From Hemicordylus capensis (Eukaryota > Chordata > Lepidosauria > Squamata > Cordylidae), in the NCBI RefSeq assembly GCF_027244095.1, contig NC_069661.1:145219501-145283500 (forward strand): a stretch of DNA of 64,000 nt, given 5' to 3'. The notes under the pieces were generated by a model that was given only the letters and a program-made list of their open reading frames with translations, had not been told where the DNA came from and did no database searches. Shown piece by piece: positions 51,880-63,782 of the stretch; positions within the stretch are counted from its first letter, which is position 1; each line of letters starts with the position of its first letter. A program made the translations under genes and the position numbers.

Positions 51880-54230
51880 TTGATTGTTTCTCTTCCTACT
51901 CGAGTACCTCCCTAAAATCTTACAACTAATTGCTGCTTGCTTAAAATGATGATGTTGCAGACATTTGATAAGTACTGTTTGAAATGAAATGAATAGTAGA
52001 TGCCAATTTTAGTTGTTTAGATGTTTTGGAACAGAACTGGAGAAGTCAATCAAAGGACCTTTGAAGTCAGGTTTTTGATATGTGCTCAGGTACTACTTGA
52101 GGTGATTAGTCCCAAGCTGACAATCTACACATTCAGCTAAGTCATGTGGCTCAAAACTCTTGGGACTGGGCCAAACCAAACTGCAGGTGTGGCTTAAATG
52201 TTCAAATGTTCTTCCGCAGAAAGAAAAATCTCTGTCCATGAAATACTAGTTTATCAGGGAGAACGTTCTAGCCTTGCCTTCTGTATGACAGAGCTTTCTA
52301 TTTGCAAGGAATTATTTTAATATGGGGCTACATTCCGTGTGTGTTCCCCAGCCAGCAGTCTGAAATAACTCAGTTCCATGCAGCATTTCTGGCCCTCAGT
52401 CTGACTGGATAAGTTGACGCTAGACCTTTAAGAACGTGCTGTTTCACACACATTTATTTACAGTCGTCTAAAGTCTATTTGTGTTGTGTCTTCTATCAAA
52501 AACTGCCCTCAGTATTCTTTAGAATGTTTTATCAGAACAGCTTTGCCAATAGAATATATTTAGGGTGGGCTGGCAGCTCTTAATAACTTGGGGCTCAATA
52601 AACTTGTTCATGAGCACCTCCTTTCATTTGATAGCTGAACTCATTTGAATGAATGCAGACAGCACTGGTGGTAACTTTCTCACTGTAATGGGGGAGAATA
52701 ACCCATTCACTCACTGTGAATAAAAGTATTTATGAATTAGAAAGTTCACGTTCTGTGAATATACGCTAGCACCTACCAGTGACCCCATAAAATCACCATT
52801 AAAAAAAATAAAATTGCACACTTAACAAGACATGTTGTCTTCCAGAAAGAAGTCAGTTTTGCTGTTCTGGCAAGAACTGATTGCATAAAATAGCAAGGTA
52901 AAAATATTAATAGAGAATTGAAGTTGACTGGGAGCAAATGCATAGAATCAAACAACAATGAAAATTTTCTTCCAGTTAGAATGTTGCACGTTTGAACCAC
53001 TTCAGACTTATCATTATTTCTCAATTCTGATCTAAATTGCAGTTGTTTCATTCTTGGTCACCATTTTACTGGTTGGAAGAATAAATAGTAGCAGGCCTCT
53101 TATTATTTCGATGGGATTGGGGGAGGGAAGAGTAATATAAAACGCTCATAATTAATCCAAGCAATAAACATTAATGTGCACACATGAAATATCATGATAG
53201 TATTTTCTTTGGTTGTGTGTACGAAGAGGTCAGAAGAAACATTATGTATTGCCATGTTAAATAAATATCTATTGAGATAATCAAAATATTTTTGGGCTTT
53301 TATTATTTGCAAAAGAGATTTGAGTTGTGAAGTGACCTCCCCCACCCCTGCACTTAATTATGAAGATCTGCCTTTACAGATAGTAAATGTTTCTCACCAA
53401 TCCAGAGTCAATTCATGCACATAACTTTGCCTATTTCTTTGTAGTGCCGTTTGGCAGATATGCAGCAGAATGTTTGTGTGGAACTGAAAGTGACTGGAGA
53501 CCCTTTGGCTGGCAGAGCTATCTGTGTATGCATCAAGATGGTAAAAGGTCTAGATTTGAGTATTTGTCTATAATTCCACAAAAGAAGGGAAGTGCAGACT
53601 GTAGGCCATGGAAAGACACAAAAGAAGATGGGGCAGATAATCTCTCTGCAGTCTTGCATGTTATGCAGATAGAAGCCTGTTTCTTTTAAAAAGTCTAATT
53701 AGCCTTAAATTTCTTGTATTCCCCTCTCCCTTTTTTAGGAGATGGAGAGATCTTATTTATCTTCTGGAAGAACCATACATCATTTGTGATCCTGTGCTGT
53801 TGTCCCCCATTCATTCTGAATAGATGTCTGCTGGTTGTTTGCTGGTGTTTATAGCTGAGGTTTTGAGGCAGTGCCATACTGCTCTGATGGTTGGTGTAAA
53901 TGTTATCTTATCTGTGCCTCAGTTTCTCCCTTATGAATTTCCTTGCTCCTGTTTTGTCAATGGCAGCTCCTGGTGGGAGTGGGAACATTCACAATAGGAT
54001 ATTGTGTCATGTGGTAAGTTGACCTTTATACATGGTACAGCACAGGGCTGGAAACTCATAAGGAAGAGGAAGAGGTGAAGACAATTGTGCAGTTTCAGTC
54101 TGCAGTACATCACATAGTGGCTGGTAGAGTTGGAAGTATAGCCAATACATTATAATCCAGCACACAGCCAGGTAAATATCATGTTGGTTGCCATTGTAAA
54201 TACATAGGCAGCATTAAATGTTACATCTTT
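51880..54230. other. PPFIBP1-REP15 intergenic sequence
   Basis: No recognised gene. The plus frame 53387-53689 (100 codons) lacks family features. It could include distal PPFIBP1 3' UTR. Confidence 0.4.
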
Positions 54231-54236
54231 GGATAA

Positions 54237-54643
54237 TTCTTCAGTAGGGATGTGCACAGACCAAGATTAGTGCACTGGTTTGGCGCCAAACTCGTTTGGC
54301 ACCATGGGGAGGATGACGACGAGCAGGAACCTTTTTTTTTTTTTTGAGAGAGAGCAGGTCCTTACCTGCTCACCGCCACCGCATGCAGCTTCCTGCTGTG
54401 GCGGTGCTTGTCCATGTGCGGGTGCCATGTTGTATGCTGGGGGCACTTAGGACAAGCACCGCAGCAGCAGGAAGCTGCAAGCGGCAGCAGAGAGCAGGTA
54501 AAGACATGCTTGCTTTTTTAAAAAAAAGATCCTGATTGCCCTCCCTCCTCCCTGTGGCGTGGAACCAGTTCTGACCTCGTCCAGACTGGTTCAGCACCAA
54601 ACCAGTGAATGAACTTTGGTTTGTGCACATCCCTGTTATTCAG
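54237..54643. mobile_element. hAT-like foldback element, 391 bp
   Basis: Element 54245-54635. TAGGGATGTGCACAGACCAA and the complement of CAGGGATGTGCACAAACCAA. The 8-bp duplication TTCTTCAG/TTATTCAG (one difference). Arms pair GCAGCTTCCTGCTG with CAGCAGGAAGCTGC and CGGTGCTTGTCC with GGACAAGCACCG. Confidence 0.9.
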
Positions 54644-55482
54644 CCTAGTTGGATTGCTTGAAAACGCAGCATTCTGTAGCTGACATATATATACTTCTTA
54701 ATTCATCTTAGGGCAACACAGTCTTTTTCAAAGCTGTCTGGTGAACTGTGACAAAAGTAATATAATTACTTTTGTTAGACTGGCATCTGATTTTCAAACA
54801 TTCCAGACATTCTCTTTAATCAAGTGCTTCTCTTTCTCCTCTCCACACAAAGATCTTTCAAAAGGAATAGATACGGTAGGTTGTCCTATCCTAGGCATGC
54901 TCATTTGGATTCAACTCCCATTGAATTTCTGGGGTTTACAGCCTAGTAGTGTGCATTGGATTGCAGCCTTAAAAGTGTTTTAAGGGGCTGCTAACTATTA
55001 TTAGTCTGCTTGGATAACACATGCCCCTGTATGAAAAGGAGCAATTAAGCTAGTCTCTCAGTACAAGTTGTTTCTCAGAGGCATTCATTTTCCTTCACTT
55101 TTCTAGTTACAATGAGGGCGTGTGTGTGTGTGTGTAGGACATGGTATGTTTGCCACTGCCAGTATTAGCAGTAAAGGGAGTGGAGAATGCATAAAATACA
55201 AAGGAAGTCTTGATACTTTGAAAATGAAAATGTCCAAGCCAGTTGAACTGGTTTCTAATAGAATTCTGGGCGTGTCCTGTTCCAGCTCAACTAAGCCTGC
55301 GTTCAGGAAACTGATCATTTTGTATGGCATGGTTTGCTTCTGGTGAGAGGAATTTTTACTTCTGTAAAGCAATGAGGAAATGCTGCTGCTTTAGCAACTC
55401 AGTGGCCAATCTAATCCAATCTGAACAAAAAGACCAGTTATCTTGAGAGCCTTTTGCATGAAAACACTGCCCCCAGAAGAAG

Positions 55483-56199
55483 ATGGGCCAGAAATTATCA
55501 CAGGAAACTAATCAAGACAATAAGGCTGACATCCTGGTTATATGTGATGTATTTAGCCAAGGAGTGGTTTATGCATCACAGAAGCTGAAAGAATATCTTG
55601 GATTTGAGGATCCACAGACTAAATTCCACCCAGGCACGGATACCCTGAATGAGATTTTTTTGGTCAACTTCATTAGTTTCTGTGTTGAGAAGGGTGTTGA
55701 AGAGCGTATCACAACCAGCAAAATGTCCAAGCAACAGTCCTTGCTTTTTGGAGTTGACTGGGTCTGGACTTTATCCGGAGCTGACAAGCAAATAAAACTT
55801 CAGATTGCTGTGCAGTCTCTACAAATGGTTGATCTGTCCAAAGGAGCTCAGCCTCATGAAGTCATAGGCAGTAATGGAGAGGCAATGTTGGCAGATGAGC
55901 ATTTCCGAAACAAAAGCAGGTTTGAAAAGCTGGAAGAATTCTGCACGCTGGTGGGACATGACTGCCTTGGTTTGTTCATAATGTTTGGGGTTCCAGGGAA
56001 GCCCAAAGACATTAGAGGAGTTGTGTTAGAGAGCATCAGAAAGGAGAAACGGAAAAATCTTTTGTCTGGTGAGAATGCTTTAAGACAGTTTATTTTGAAC
56101 ACTGATAGTTTTCTTCCAACTAGAGAGATGCTCGAAAACTGCCTCTCTAAGAGAAATGGACTGAGGGAAGTAGGTAAGGTTTATATTAACTTCCTTTAA
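55483..56199 (+). CDS. REP15: REP15 (Rab15 effector protein), single exon
   Basis: REP15 binds GTP-loaded Rab15 on the endocytic recycling compartment and promotes transferrin-receptor recycling (known from mammals). This intact 238-residue frame starts MGQKLSQETNQ, aligned with human MGQKASQQ. It contains QKLKEYLGFE, TLNEIFLVNFISFC, KQQSLLFGVDW, KQIKLQIAVQSLQM, SRFEKLEEFC, DCLGLFIMFGVPGKPKDIRG and the ending NGLREVGKVYINFL, all nearly matching the 236-residue human protein. The ATG context (AGAAGATGG) is good. The frame is uninterrupted, as in mammals. The middle (about residues 115-145) and residues 185-215 are the most variable parts. Residues 1-6 fit the MGxxxS N-myristoylation pattern. 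It lies 5.3 kb downstream of PPFIBP1 on the same strand, the ancestral neighbourhood. Confidence 0.96.
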   Translation: MGQKLSQETNQDNKADILVICDVFSQGVVYASQKLKEYLGFEDPQTKFHPGTDTLNEIFLVNFISFCVEKGVEERITTSKMSKQQSLLFGVDWVWTLSGADKQIKLQIAVQSLQMVDLSKGAQPHEVIGSNGEAMLADEHFRNKSRFEKLEEFCTLVGHDCLGLFIMFGVPGKPKDIRGVVLESIRKEKRKNLLSGENALRQFILNTDSFLPTREMLENCLSKRNGLREVGKVYINFL

Positions 56200-56392
56200 C
56201 TTCCTCATTGCTGACTAAAAGGTTCCATTCTCAATGGTGGAAGAATATTGATCTCTCATAACGATTGGTATCAAATCTACCTCCATATCACATGCGAAAT
56301 TGAATCTGACTCTTTTGGGTTTTGTGCTATGTGTTGACTTTACAAAGAATTGTAACTGTGTAATTATTATGACCGAACTGTGGCAGAGACGT

Positions 56393-56398
56393 AATAAA
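56393..56398 (+). terminator. Candidate poly(A) signal of REP15
   Basis: AATAAA 194 bases after the REP15 stop codon, followed by a T-rich stretch. Use is inferred. Confidence 0.45.
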
Positions 56399-56419
56399 TT
56401 TTCATTCTGCAATTTTAAA

Positions 56420-58420
56420 TGTGCATATTACCAATGTTTCTAGCTGGTGATTCATGAAGGGCAAACACTTTTTCTTCTAGAATGAATTGATGTTACCACT
56501 TTAACACACAGGGGATAATCCTGTCTGCCCCTATGTGGAGAATGCACATGCACCCTTGTAATACATGGCATAGGCCATGTCAGAGTAACTGCAGCTGGGT
56601 AGAGGGCTCTGTGATAAAATCCTTACAGCTTTTGGCCACCAGCTTTCAAAAGGCAATCTTTGTGGACAATTTTTATACCAAAATAACAAAAAGCCTTCTC
56701 TGCAAGCACATTTAAGTCCACCAGCATGGAGCACTGATGAAATGATTTAACTTTCATCACTACTTTAACAAGACAGTTTGTGGTAACGCAAAACGAGCCT
56801 TTAGGAATGTTATATTATATCCCCTCCTCACCGCCTGCTTCTTTAAGCATCTTATACAAAGGAATATAAGATGCTGGAAAATATACAAAGAGCTGCTGGT
56901 GTGAAAAGGAAGGAGTGGCAATTGCTTCCTCTGTGATGATTTGTGCCGGTGCCAGCCTCCATCGCCATCTTCAAAAATGGTAAAGCAGCAGAGCAGGCTA
57001 CGAAATACAAACATCCTGCTATGGCCAAGCTGGGGTTTCTTAGTCTTGCTTCCTGACTCTAAGTCTTTCCTAGGGCTAATCCAAAAGTTATTTAGCTTAA
57101 TCACTGTGAAAATTAAGAGCAGCACTGTTACCACAGATGGTTAGGATAGCTGAACAGCTGTCATTCATTTGCCTAGAATATAGCTACTGGTTAAATGGGT
57201 TTTTTTAACCCGACCCACCCTCTGCAAACATTGACTCTGAGCTGATAGACACAAAAGGAGGAAGTGGTGAGGAGGAAATAGTCTTGGCTTAAATGGTTTG
57301 GAACTTGTGATTCACAGTAAGCATGTTACGTGTGCCTGTTCTAGGGGAGGTTGTCATCCTAAACCAACATTTCATGCAGTTCTCAACAGCTTGCCGGAGC
57401 ATTCTTAAGTGAAATCCCTCTTTTTCCATCAGTGGCCCATATGAGCTAGTATATGTTGCATTTAAGGATATGCATTCTTCTTGATGGGTTACTTTGTAAT
57501 TAAGCATAAATGCAGTTTATGCATTTCTGAAGTGGTGTGTGGTGTGTGTGTGTGTAACATTGTTCCTTAGCATTGTTATTTAGTGAACTGTGCCCTCAGC
57601 CCCAGTGTCTGACCACATGTCCTGCACTGGATGCGAAGAACCTGAAACCCCACTGGAGTACTCGGGCAAGACCTCAAAAGAAACCAAACGGGTTATTTGC
57701 TCCAAGCCCTCGAAGCATGGAGCTCTTATATTATTATCTACCCTAACTCGAGTGTTTGAAAAGATGTAGGATTTCTTACCGGGCACAGCCACAAAACCGC
57801 ACTGGCAGCTATTTGAACTCTTGAATATTTGTTAGCATGTCTTAAGCAGCCCCAGCAATTCTCCACTGTGCCACTTGGGCCAGCCAGACAGGCCACTCTT
57901 GAGGTGCAGCTATTGCATTTCAACTCCACAGGAGCCTACAACAGCCCAGAGAGCTCTTAGCTTTCCAGCCAGCATTCTTTTCTACTGAGCCAAGACTTCA
58001 AATTCCCACTTGGATATTTTGACAAAAATAAGTTATTTAAGGCCCCACCCCTGGGCCTCAAGTATTAGTCTCAAAACTCTTCTCCCAACAGCCCATATGG
58101 CAAAGGGGGGAAGGTTACTGCCTGCTGAGAGTTCAGCTCCTTGCTTAGGTTACGTTCACAAACACTGATTCCTACAGGAAAGCGACTTTGTCATTTTGAT
58201 TTGAGGACACTAACTTTAAGTGGGAGTACAGTAAGGGCTGTGTGTCTACTAGCTGTGTGTGGGCCATCCTTTCACAGATAGTCCTTGGGGAAAAGACCAA
58301 AGCACAATAGGGCAGGATCAACGACATGCTTGACACATTGTGTGGTTTGGCCTTAACACCCTCCACCCTTACAAGAAATCTAGCTTAGCCTAATACCATT
58401 GGGAGTCCAGTAGGTATGGT
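56420..58420. other. Downstream of REP15, unassigned
   Basis: No exon, RNA gene or clear transposon. A short (TG)n run lies at about 57540-57556. Confidence 0.4.
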
Positions 58421-58423
58421 ACA

Positions 58424-58716
58424 GGAACATAGGAAACTGCCATATACTGAGTCAGACCATTGGTCTATCTTGATCAGTATTGTCTTCACAGACTGGCAGC
58501 AGCTTCTCCAAGGTTGCAGGCAGGAATCTCTCTCAGCCCTATCTTGGAGAAGCCAGGGAGGGAACTAGGAACCTTCTGCTCTTCCCAGAGCAGCTTCATC
58601 CCCTGAGGGAATATCTTGCAGTGCTCACACATCAAGTCTCCCATTCATATGCAACCAAGGCAGACCCTGCTTAGTTATGGGGACAAGTCATGCTTGCTAC
58701 CACAAGACCAGCTCTC
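58424..58716 (+). mobile_element. SINE-like repeat, near-complete copy
   Basis: GGAACATAGGAAACTGCCAT then ACTGAGTCAGACCATTGGTC, CAGTATTGTCTTCACAGACT GGCAGC, CAGGCAGGAATCTCTCTCAG, CCCCTGAGGGAATATCTTGC AGTGCTCACAC, ending CTACCACAAGACCAGCTCTC. The best reference copy for the family in the window. Confidence 0.75.
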
Positions 58717-58729
58717 GGCATGATAGCCA

Positions 58730-60040
58730 AGGAGATATTCTGTTCAAATCATCGGTTGATATAAATATCTGCAACTAGATATGCTTCGAGACAAGAGGAT
58801 TGTGCTTGAAAATGTACAAAAATATTAAAATGGTAACTCAGATGAAGGAGTTCTACTTGGTCTGTAAGCATGAAGGTACACTTTCATCATTTCCTAACCC
58901 ACTCAGTAGCTGATTCAGTAGCAACTCTCCCAACACATCTCAGCCCAACATTAAGACAGGAAACTCAAATAAGCAAACCAACAGTTTTATTTCTACCACA
59001 AACAGTTGGAAAAGTCCTATAATGGAATAGGCAAGATTAATACATAAAGTTTGTGTGAGATGAGCTGAAGTTATTACACATCTCAGTAATATATTTATGA
59101 AAAATTAAGGCTCTTTAATCCCACAGTGATACAAATATTAAGCAAAAATCCAACCAGGGAATTTAGTGCAGACTGGAGCTAGACTATTTACTCCTCCATA
59201 GCTTCATTTGGTTTTCTTTTTTTGACAACACTAACACTTTCTACTTCACTCTGCGAATACAAACGCGTAGAGATAAGTATCTGCCAAGAGAGCAGACTGC
59301 TCCCTCTACACAAGATACTTCTCACTGGTGTTCTTTGCTTGTGGATTATTACCAGCTTTTTTCTGGTCTGCCTTCTGCTTTGCTCTGGAGAATGCTGGAT
59401 ATAATATACTCTTGAATTGGTTCCCCTGTTCATTTAGGAGACATTTTCTTTCCTGAAAGAACTGTGATACCCTCCTATAGGGAAACAAGCAGCCTATTGT
59501 CCTGCCTCTTTGTGTGGATGGACTTAGTCAAAAAGGGGTAGATGCTGAAAGAGGCTTGCTATGGGTAGGAAAAAACCAAGAAAAACCTGAACCTTTAAAT
59601 TGGGTAGCTTGGAGTCTGCTTCCTCCTGATCCCTACACAACCTAAGCCCACTTTACCTCTAGTAAGTTTTAGATATGTTTGTATTGTTTCTATGGCCTTC
59701 AAAATTTGGCCAGAAGCAAGACAGACAAAATACATTCACCATGAGAAGCAATGCAATGCTCCAAACTACTTTTCCTTAAAATGAGTCTCTAATTTCCATT
59801 GTTTACAGGGATATTATTATTAGAGAGTTCAGAAAATGGGTGTCTTGCATTTCTAGTCAAGATAGCAATGACTGCAAAAAGACTTTAATTTCTGAAGTTA
59901 CCTTTTATTCACTACAGGATGGTCCTTACTTTACTTATTTTCAACTCAACCCCCCCCCCCATTTTTAACTGGCATTTTTAAAAAAAACAAACCAAAAAAC
60001 CCCACCATCTCCTTCCTGGAGACTAACTATCAATACATAG
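58730..60040. other. Unassigned interval
   Basis: No supported gene. It may include the distal 3' UTR of the minus-strand CYB5R gene (minus AATAAA at 58986-58991). Confidence 0.3.
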
Positions 60041-60049
60041 GTGACCACC

Positions 60050-61340
60050 TATGTGAGTCAGAAGGGATGGGAAGTTCACTGCAATCAACTAATAGTTCAA
60101 GGCAGATAGCCTTGACTGTACACAGCATTAAGTGGCTGGAGCTCTGGGCAACCAGACTGACTTTCCTGGTATTATAACCAGCACAGGAATATTACCACTT
60201 GCTAACCTGAGTGGACAATTCCACAGCAAAGGCCAATGTAAACCAACAAGGATCCACATCCCTGGCGGAGGAGGTCACTTTCTCTTCACCAGCATGGAGG
60301 AACATTCTGATAATGGCAAGGGGACTTTGCTTGGTCCAAGTCCTGGCAACTTAGCCAATCTGCTTGTGAATTCAGAGTGGAGCCTGAGTCAATCAACATT
60401 GCTGGATTTGGTTGGCAGGCTGAGCCCTGTGTAATTGGACCTATTTACTTCACTAAGCAAATCCAGGTTACTCCACTCTGCGTCAAGGTTCATCTGTGAG
60501 AACTCAATGGCTAAGGCCTCTTTATGCCTTTCTCCAAAGTAATGCCAAAGGTTCCTCAAAGTAGCACAAATGAAAGTTATTCTGGTAGCTCCCTGCTGGA
60601 CCTAGAGGGTGTGATCTTGGAGCCTTGTCCACTTCTTATGGGAACCTCCTCTGGCCCTACCTTGCTCTCTCAAGGGCCTGTTCTCCACTCAGACTGGTTG
60701 CATCTGATGGCATGGAGATTGAGCAGAAGGACTATGATGGCAGAGTGCTAGATACTACTATGGTATCTAGAAGGCAATCCACCAATTATATTTACCAAGC
60801 CATGTGGAGGACCTTTCATTTCTGGTACACTGGTGAGCAGCACCATTCTCCCTTTATCCAGCGCAGTCTGTACTGTGGTCCAATACCCTCAGACAGATAT
60901 CCACTATCTCTTCAGTCCTACGAGTAGACAGAAGGGGGTCTAACTTACACCCATTCAAGTGTTTCCTTAGGGAGGTTCCCTTCTCAAGCTGAAAGTGGGG
61001 GAATGTAGAGATGGCTGCAAGTGGGGCTGCTGAAAGTGGTGGTGGGGAGGAGAGGGGGTGGTGGGCACTGAGCAATAAAGCAGAGGTTGTGGTGGGACTT
61101 TAGGGTGGCTGTGAGTGGTGGTGGGTATTGTTCTATACTGCTGATCTGCAGAAGCTCATAACTGAGGGGGTGGGGTACAGTGAGCACCTCCCCCATACAA
61201 AGACATGGGATCTGTCATATGATTGGGTCTGTCATGGGAGGAGAAACCCATTCATGGATACACTCCATTCCACTGCACAGAAAAAACTTCATGTTGTTGC
61301 CTGTGCTGCTTGTTACCGTTATAGCTTTTCTAAGATTTAG
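60050..61340 (+). mobile_element. DIRS-like retroelement fossil
   Basis: Contains a degraded polymerase/RNase H to recombinase stretch. Recognisable pieces are a PTRIHIPGG segment, a SEWSLSQSTLLDLVGRLSP segment, a LLSQGPVLHSDWLHLMAWRL segment typical of DIRS-group elements, and a SRRQSTNYIYQAMWRTFHFW segment like the start of their tyrosine recombinase. It is clearly broken, with several interruptions, and old. A Ty3-type origin is possible. Confidence 0.55.
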
Positions 61341-61349
61341 ATGTTATTC

Positions 61350-62060
61350 CCCACCCCTCCCCGCAAGTCACTGATATACAGCACAGCAAAACACAAGCAG
61401 CCGAGCACTGCCTGTGCTGCTGTGTGTTTCTAAACCTCACCCCTGCTGTTGCGGAACAGCCCTGTTCCTTCAAGATCTCAGTCACTTGACATGATGTTCA
61501 CTGAAAATAATGGACGTCATGTTGCACAACTGTACTTGAGACTTAAGTCAAGCAACAGAACAGGCTTATTCCTCAGCAGATTTGGAGACAGGTAGCAGTG
61601 TGGCTGGTGCTACATTGTTTGCATTTTGCTGCACTGTATGTCTGTGACCATCTTTTGTGAAGTACAGATGCAATAATACAACTACTTAAAATCAACCGAC
61701 AAGAAGTTCTAACACCAAACGTCTTGCCCAAATAAATGATGGCTAAGGGAGCAGTCTACCAGGATGTGTGTCTTCAAAAGCCACACTGAATTGAGTAGGA
61801 GCTACAGACGAACACCCTCATTTCTCCCACATTTCAATGTGGCTTGCACAAGATATATGCCTGAGATAGTGACCTAAGCTGCTGCCAAAGTTGGGATAAC
61901 TAAAACATTCTCAGCAATTCCTGCATGTGAGCTGTCATATATCTTTTCATACAGCCACAGTAGTTCATTTTAGTGGAATCCTGCCATGAGTCTCTTTACA
62001 AGTGGAGACTTGCTAGTCAGCAATTTACCATGTTAATATTAAAGGACTTGTATAAAATAC
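61350..62060. other. Unassigned interval left of the CYB5R exons
   Basis: No coding signal, RNA gene or recognised repeat. Confidence 0.35.
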
Positions 62061-62064
62061 CATC

Positions 62065-63148
62065 TTTATTCTTACCCACATGTTTGGGATCACCATTAGG
62101 ATTCTTTGTCTAAAGGGTGTTGAATCCAAATACAATGGGGGGCAAGTTTTTTAAATTAGGAAATCTCTTCAGACAGTAAAAATCATTCTGTTTAAATTAG
62201 TTAAGTAATATACATTTCCTTCCAGATAATTCAACAGACTACTCAACAATATCTTTAGACTTTAACATTCTGGAAAAACAAGTTAAAATGTGTATCCCTT
62301 AAACATTAAATAGGACTCCCTTTCACACATATACTGTATATATGTTTGTGACTTGGACATTAGAAATTCTTTCCTACTTAATCATATGGGGTGGAAGGAA
62401 TTAAGGAATAATTGTTTTCAAAACCTACCCTCTTTGAATGTTTTCTGTGCTTTGGCTTAGGAATGATTAATAAGGACTTTAAAGGATACTATTCCGTACT
62501 GAGACAAACTATGATCTTCAGCATACATACTTCTCTATGTATTTGCATTAATCTTCTCAAATTAGTCATGTCAATATACACACTTGCTTCCATATGCATT
62601 TGTATTAAATTAGCACTCTTCCTAAATCAGGCATGTCACGAGTCTTCAAATAAAGGCAGCCACAACATCAATTACTGAAGACACTGTGTATTTAAATACA
62701 GCTATTCTTAACCCTCCCATTTTAAAGTATTGTGGCAGATAGTAAGAACAAACAAAAATGCTGCTTGTATAAACAACAGCTTGATATCTGGTTATCAGGC
62801 ACACAAGCTATATGCAAGAAACTTTGGTGATGCAGAGTCTGGCTACATGTGCTTATACCATTATGAAAGTGTTCCTCAGTCTTGGTCGCCCTTTTACAGA
62901 TTGAAGCATAGCAAAGCTTTATACCGTGTACAACAGTTATCCATCTACAAAAGTTCAATGTGGCACTAACAAAGACACACTAAACTCATATAGATGATTT
63001 GGTAGCCTTCCAAATGTAGCATCATACCTCTGCACATGAGCCACTTTTTCTGGCTTTAGTCTTGCTGTTCCCTGTTTCAAAGCTTTCCTTCCATTCTCCC
63101 CCTCCTCACCACATACACCAATCCCATTTAGTCCAGCTCCACTCCATT
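62065..63148 (-). other. Probable 3' UTR of the CYB5R-like gene
   Basis: Sequence downstream of the minus-strand stop, without coding signal. A minus-strand AATAAA lies at 62065-62070, and another far downstream at 58986-58991. Extent is a guess. Confidence 0.3.
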
Positions 63149-63321
63149 TTAGTAGGCAAACCTCATCTCCTTGCTATATCCAAGTTTATCCAGGTTGGGA
63201 ATGCAGGCATACTGGATCATCGGAGGAGGTCCACACATCAGGATAAGAACATCATCTTGCGGTGGGGGCATGTGCTCCTTGATCATATCTTGATTCACAA
63301 ATCCTTGGCTGTAATCCCAGT
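63149..63321 (-). CDS. CYB5R3: NADH-cytochrome b5 reductase (CYB5R3-like), last coding exon
   Basis: FAD/NADH flavoenzyme that passes electrons from NADH to cytochrome b5 on ER and mitochondrial membranes. On the minus strand, acceptor TTAATTCAG is followed by [56 protein letters not shown] and TAA. CGPPPM is the NADH-binding signature of ferredoxin-reductase-type enzymes. The [13 protein letters not shown] run matches CYB5R3, but the ending [12 protein letters not shown] is more like CYB5R1 (DKLGYSQKMRFTY). The family is certain and the paralogue is probable only. The remainder of the gene lies beyond the right edge. Confidence 0.85.
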
Positions 63322-63782
63322 CTGAATTAAATTAAAGACCACATTTTTTTAGAGTCAAAAAAATGGTACATGCAATACCACAAAAGTTGAAAGGCAATTC
63401 TTTAAATTATCCTATATTTGTACTGAGGCATTGAACATCTGATTCACAGATGGATATTGATGTCAAGTGATGCCCTGCATGTGAACGAACCATCCCAGAT
63501 TCAACATGCTAGATTGCATCACCTCAAACAAGTTTCCTAATGAGTCTGGTCACACATTTAGCTGCGACACATTGTACTGGAGTACTTTCATGCATCAACT
63601 ATCCGTTCACAAAGTCATTGGAACAGCTGTAGAGAGTATAGTCAATTCTTTTTTTATATTAGGAATGTAGTCAGCTTTGTTAATATGCAGCCAGAAAGTC
63701 TAGTAAGAATCTGGTTCATTTGGTATAAGAACAAAAAGGAAAACATTATGGACTAAAACGAGATACGGAGTCGAGTTCTTAC

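Noticed and set aside
60524-60927. Host protein frames of 75 and 100 codons
   Set aside because: Their motifs fit a degraded DIRS-like retroelement; treated as a fossil only.
56400-63140. MRPS35 expected after REP15
   Set aside because: No stretch resembling MRPS35 exons was seen on either strand in this interval.
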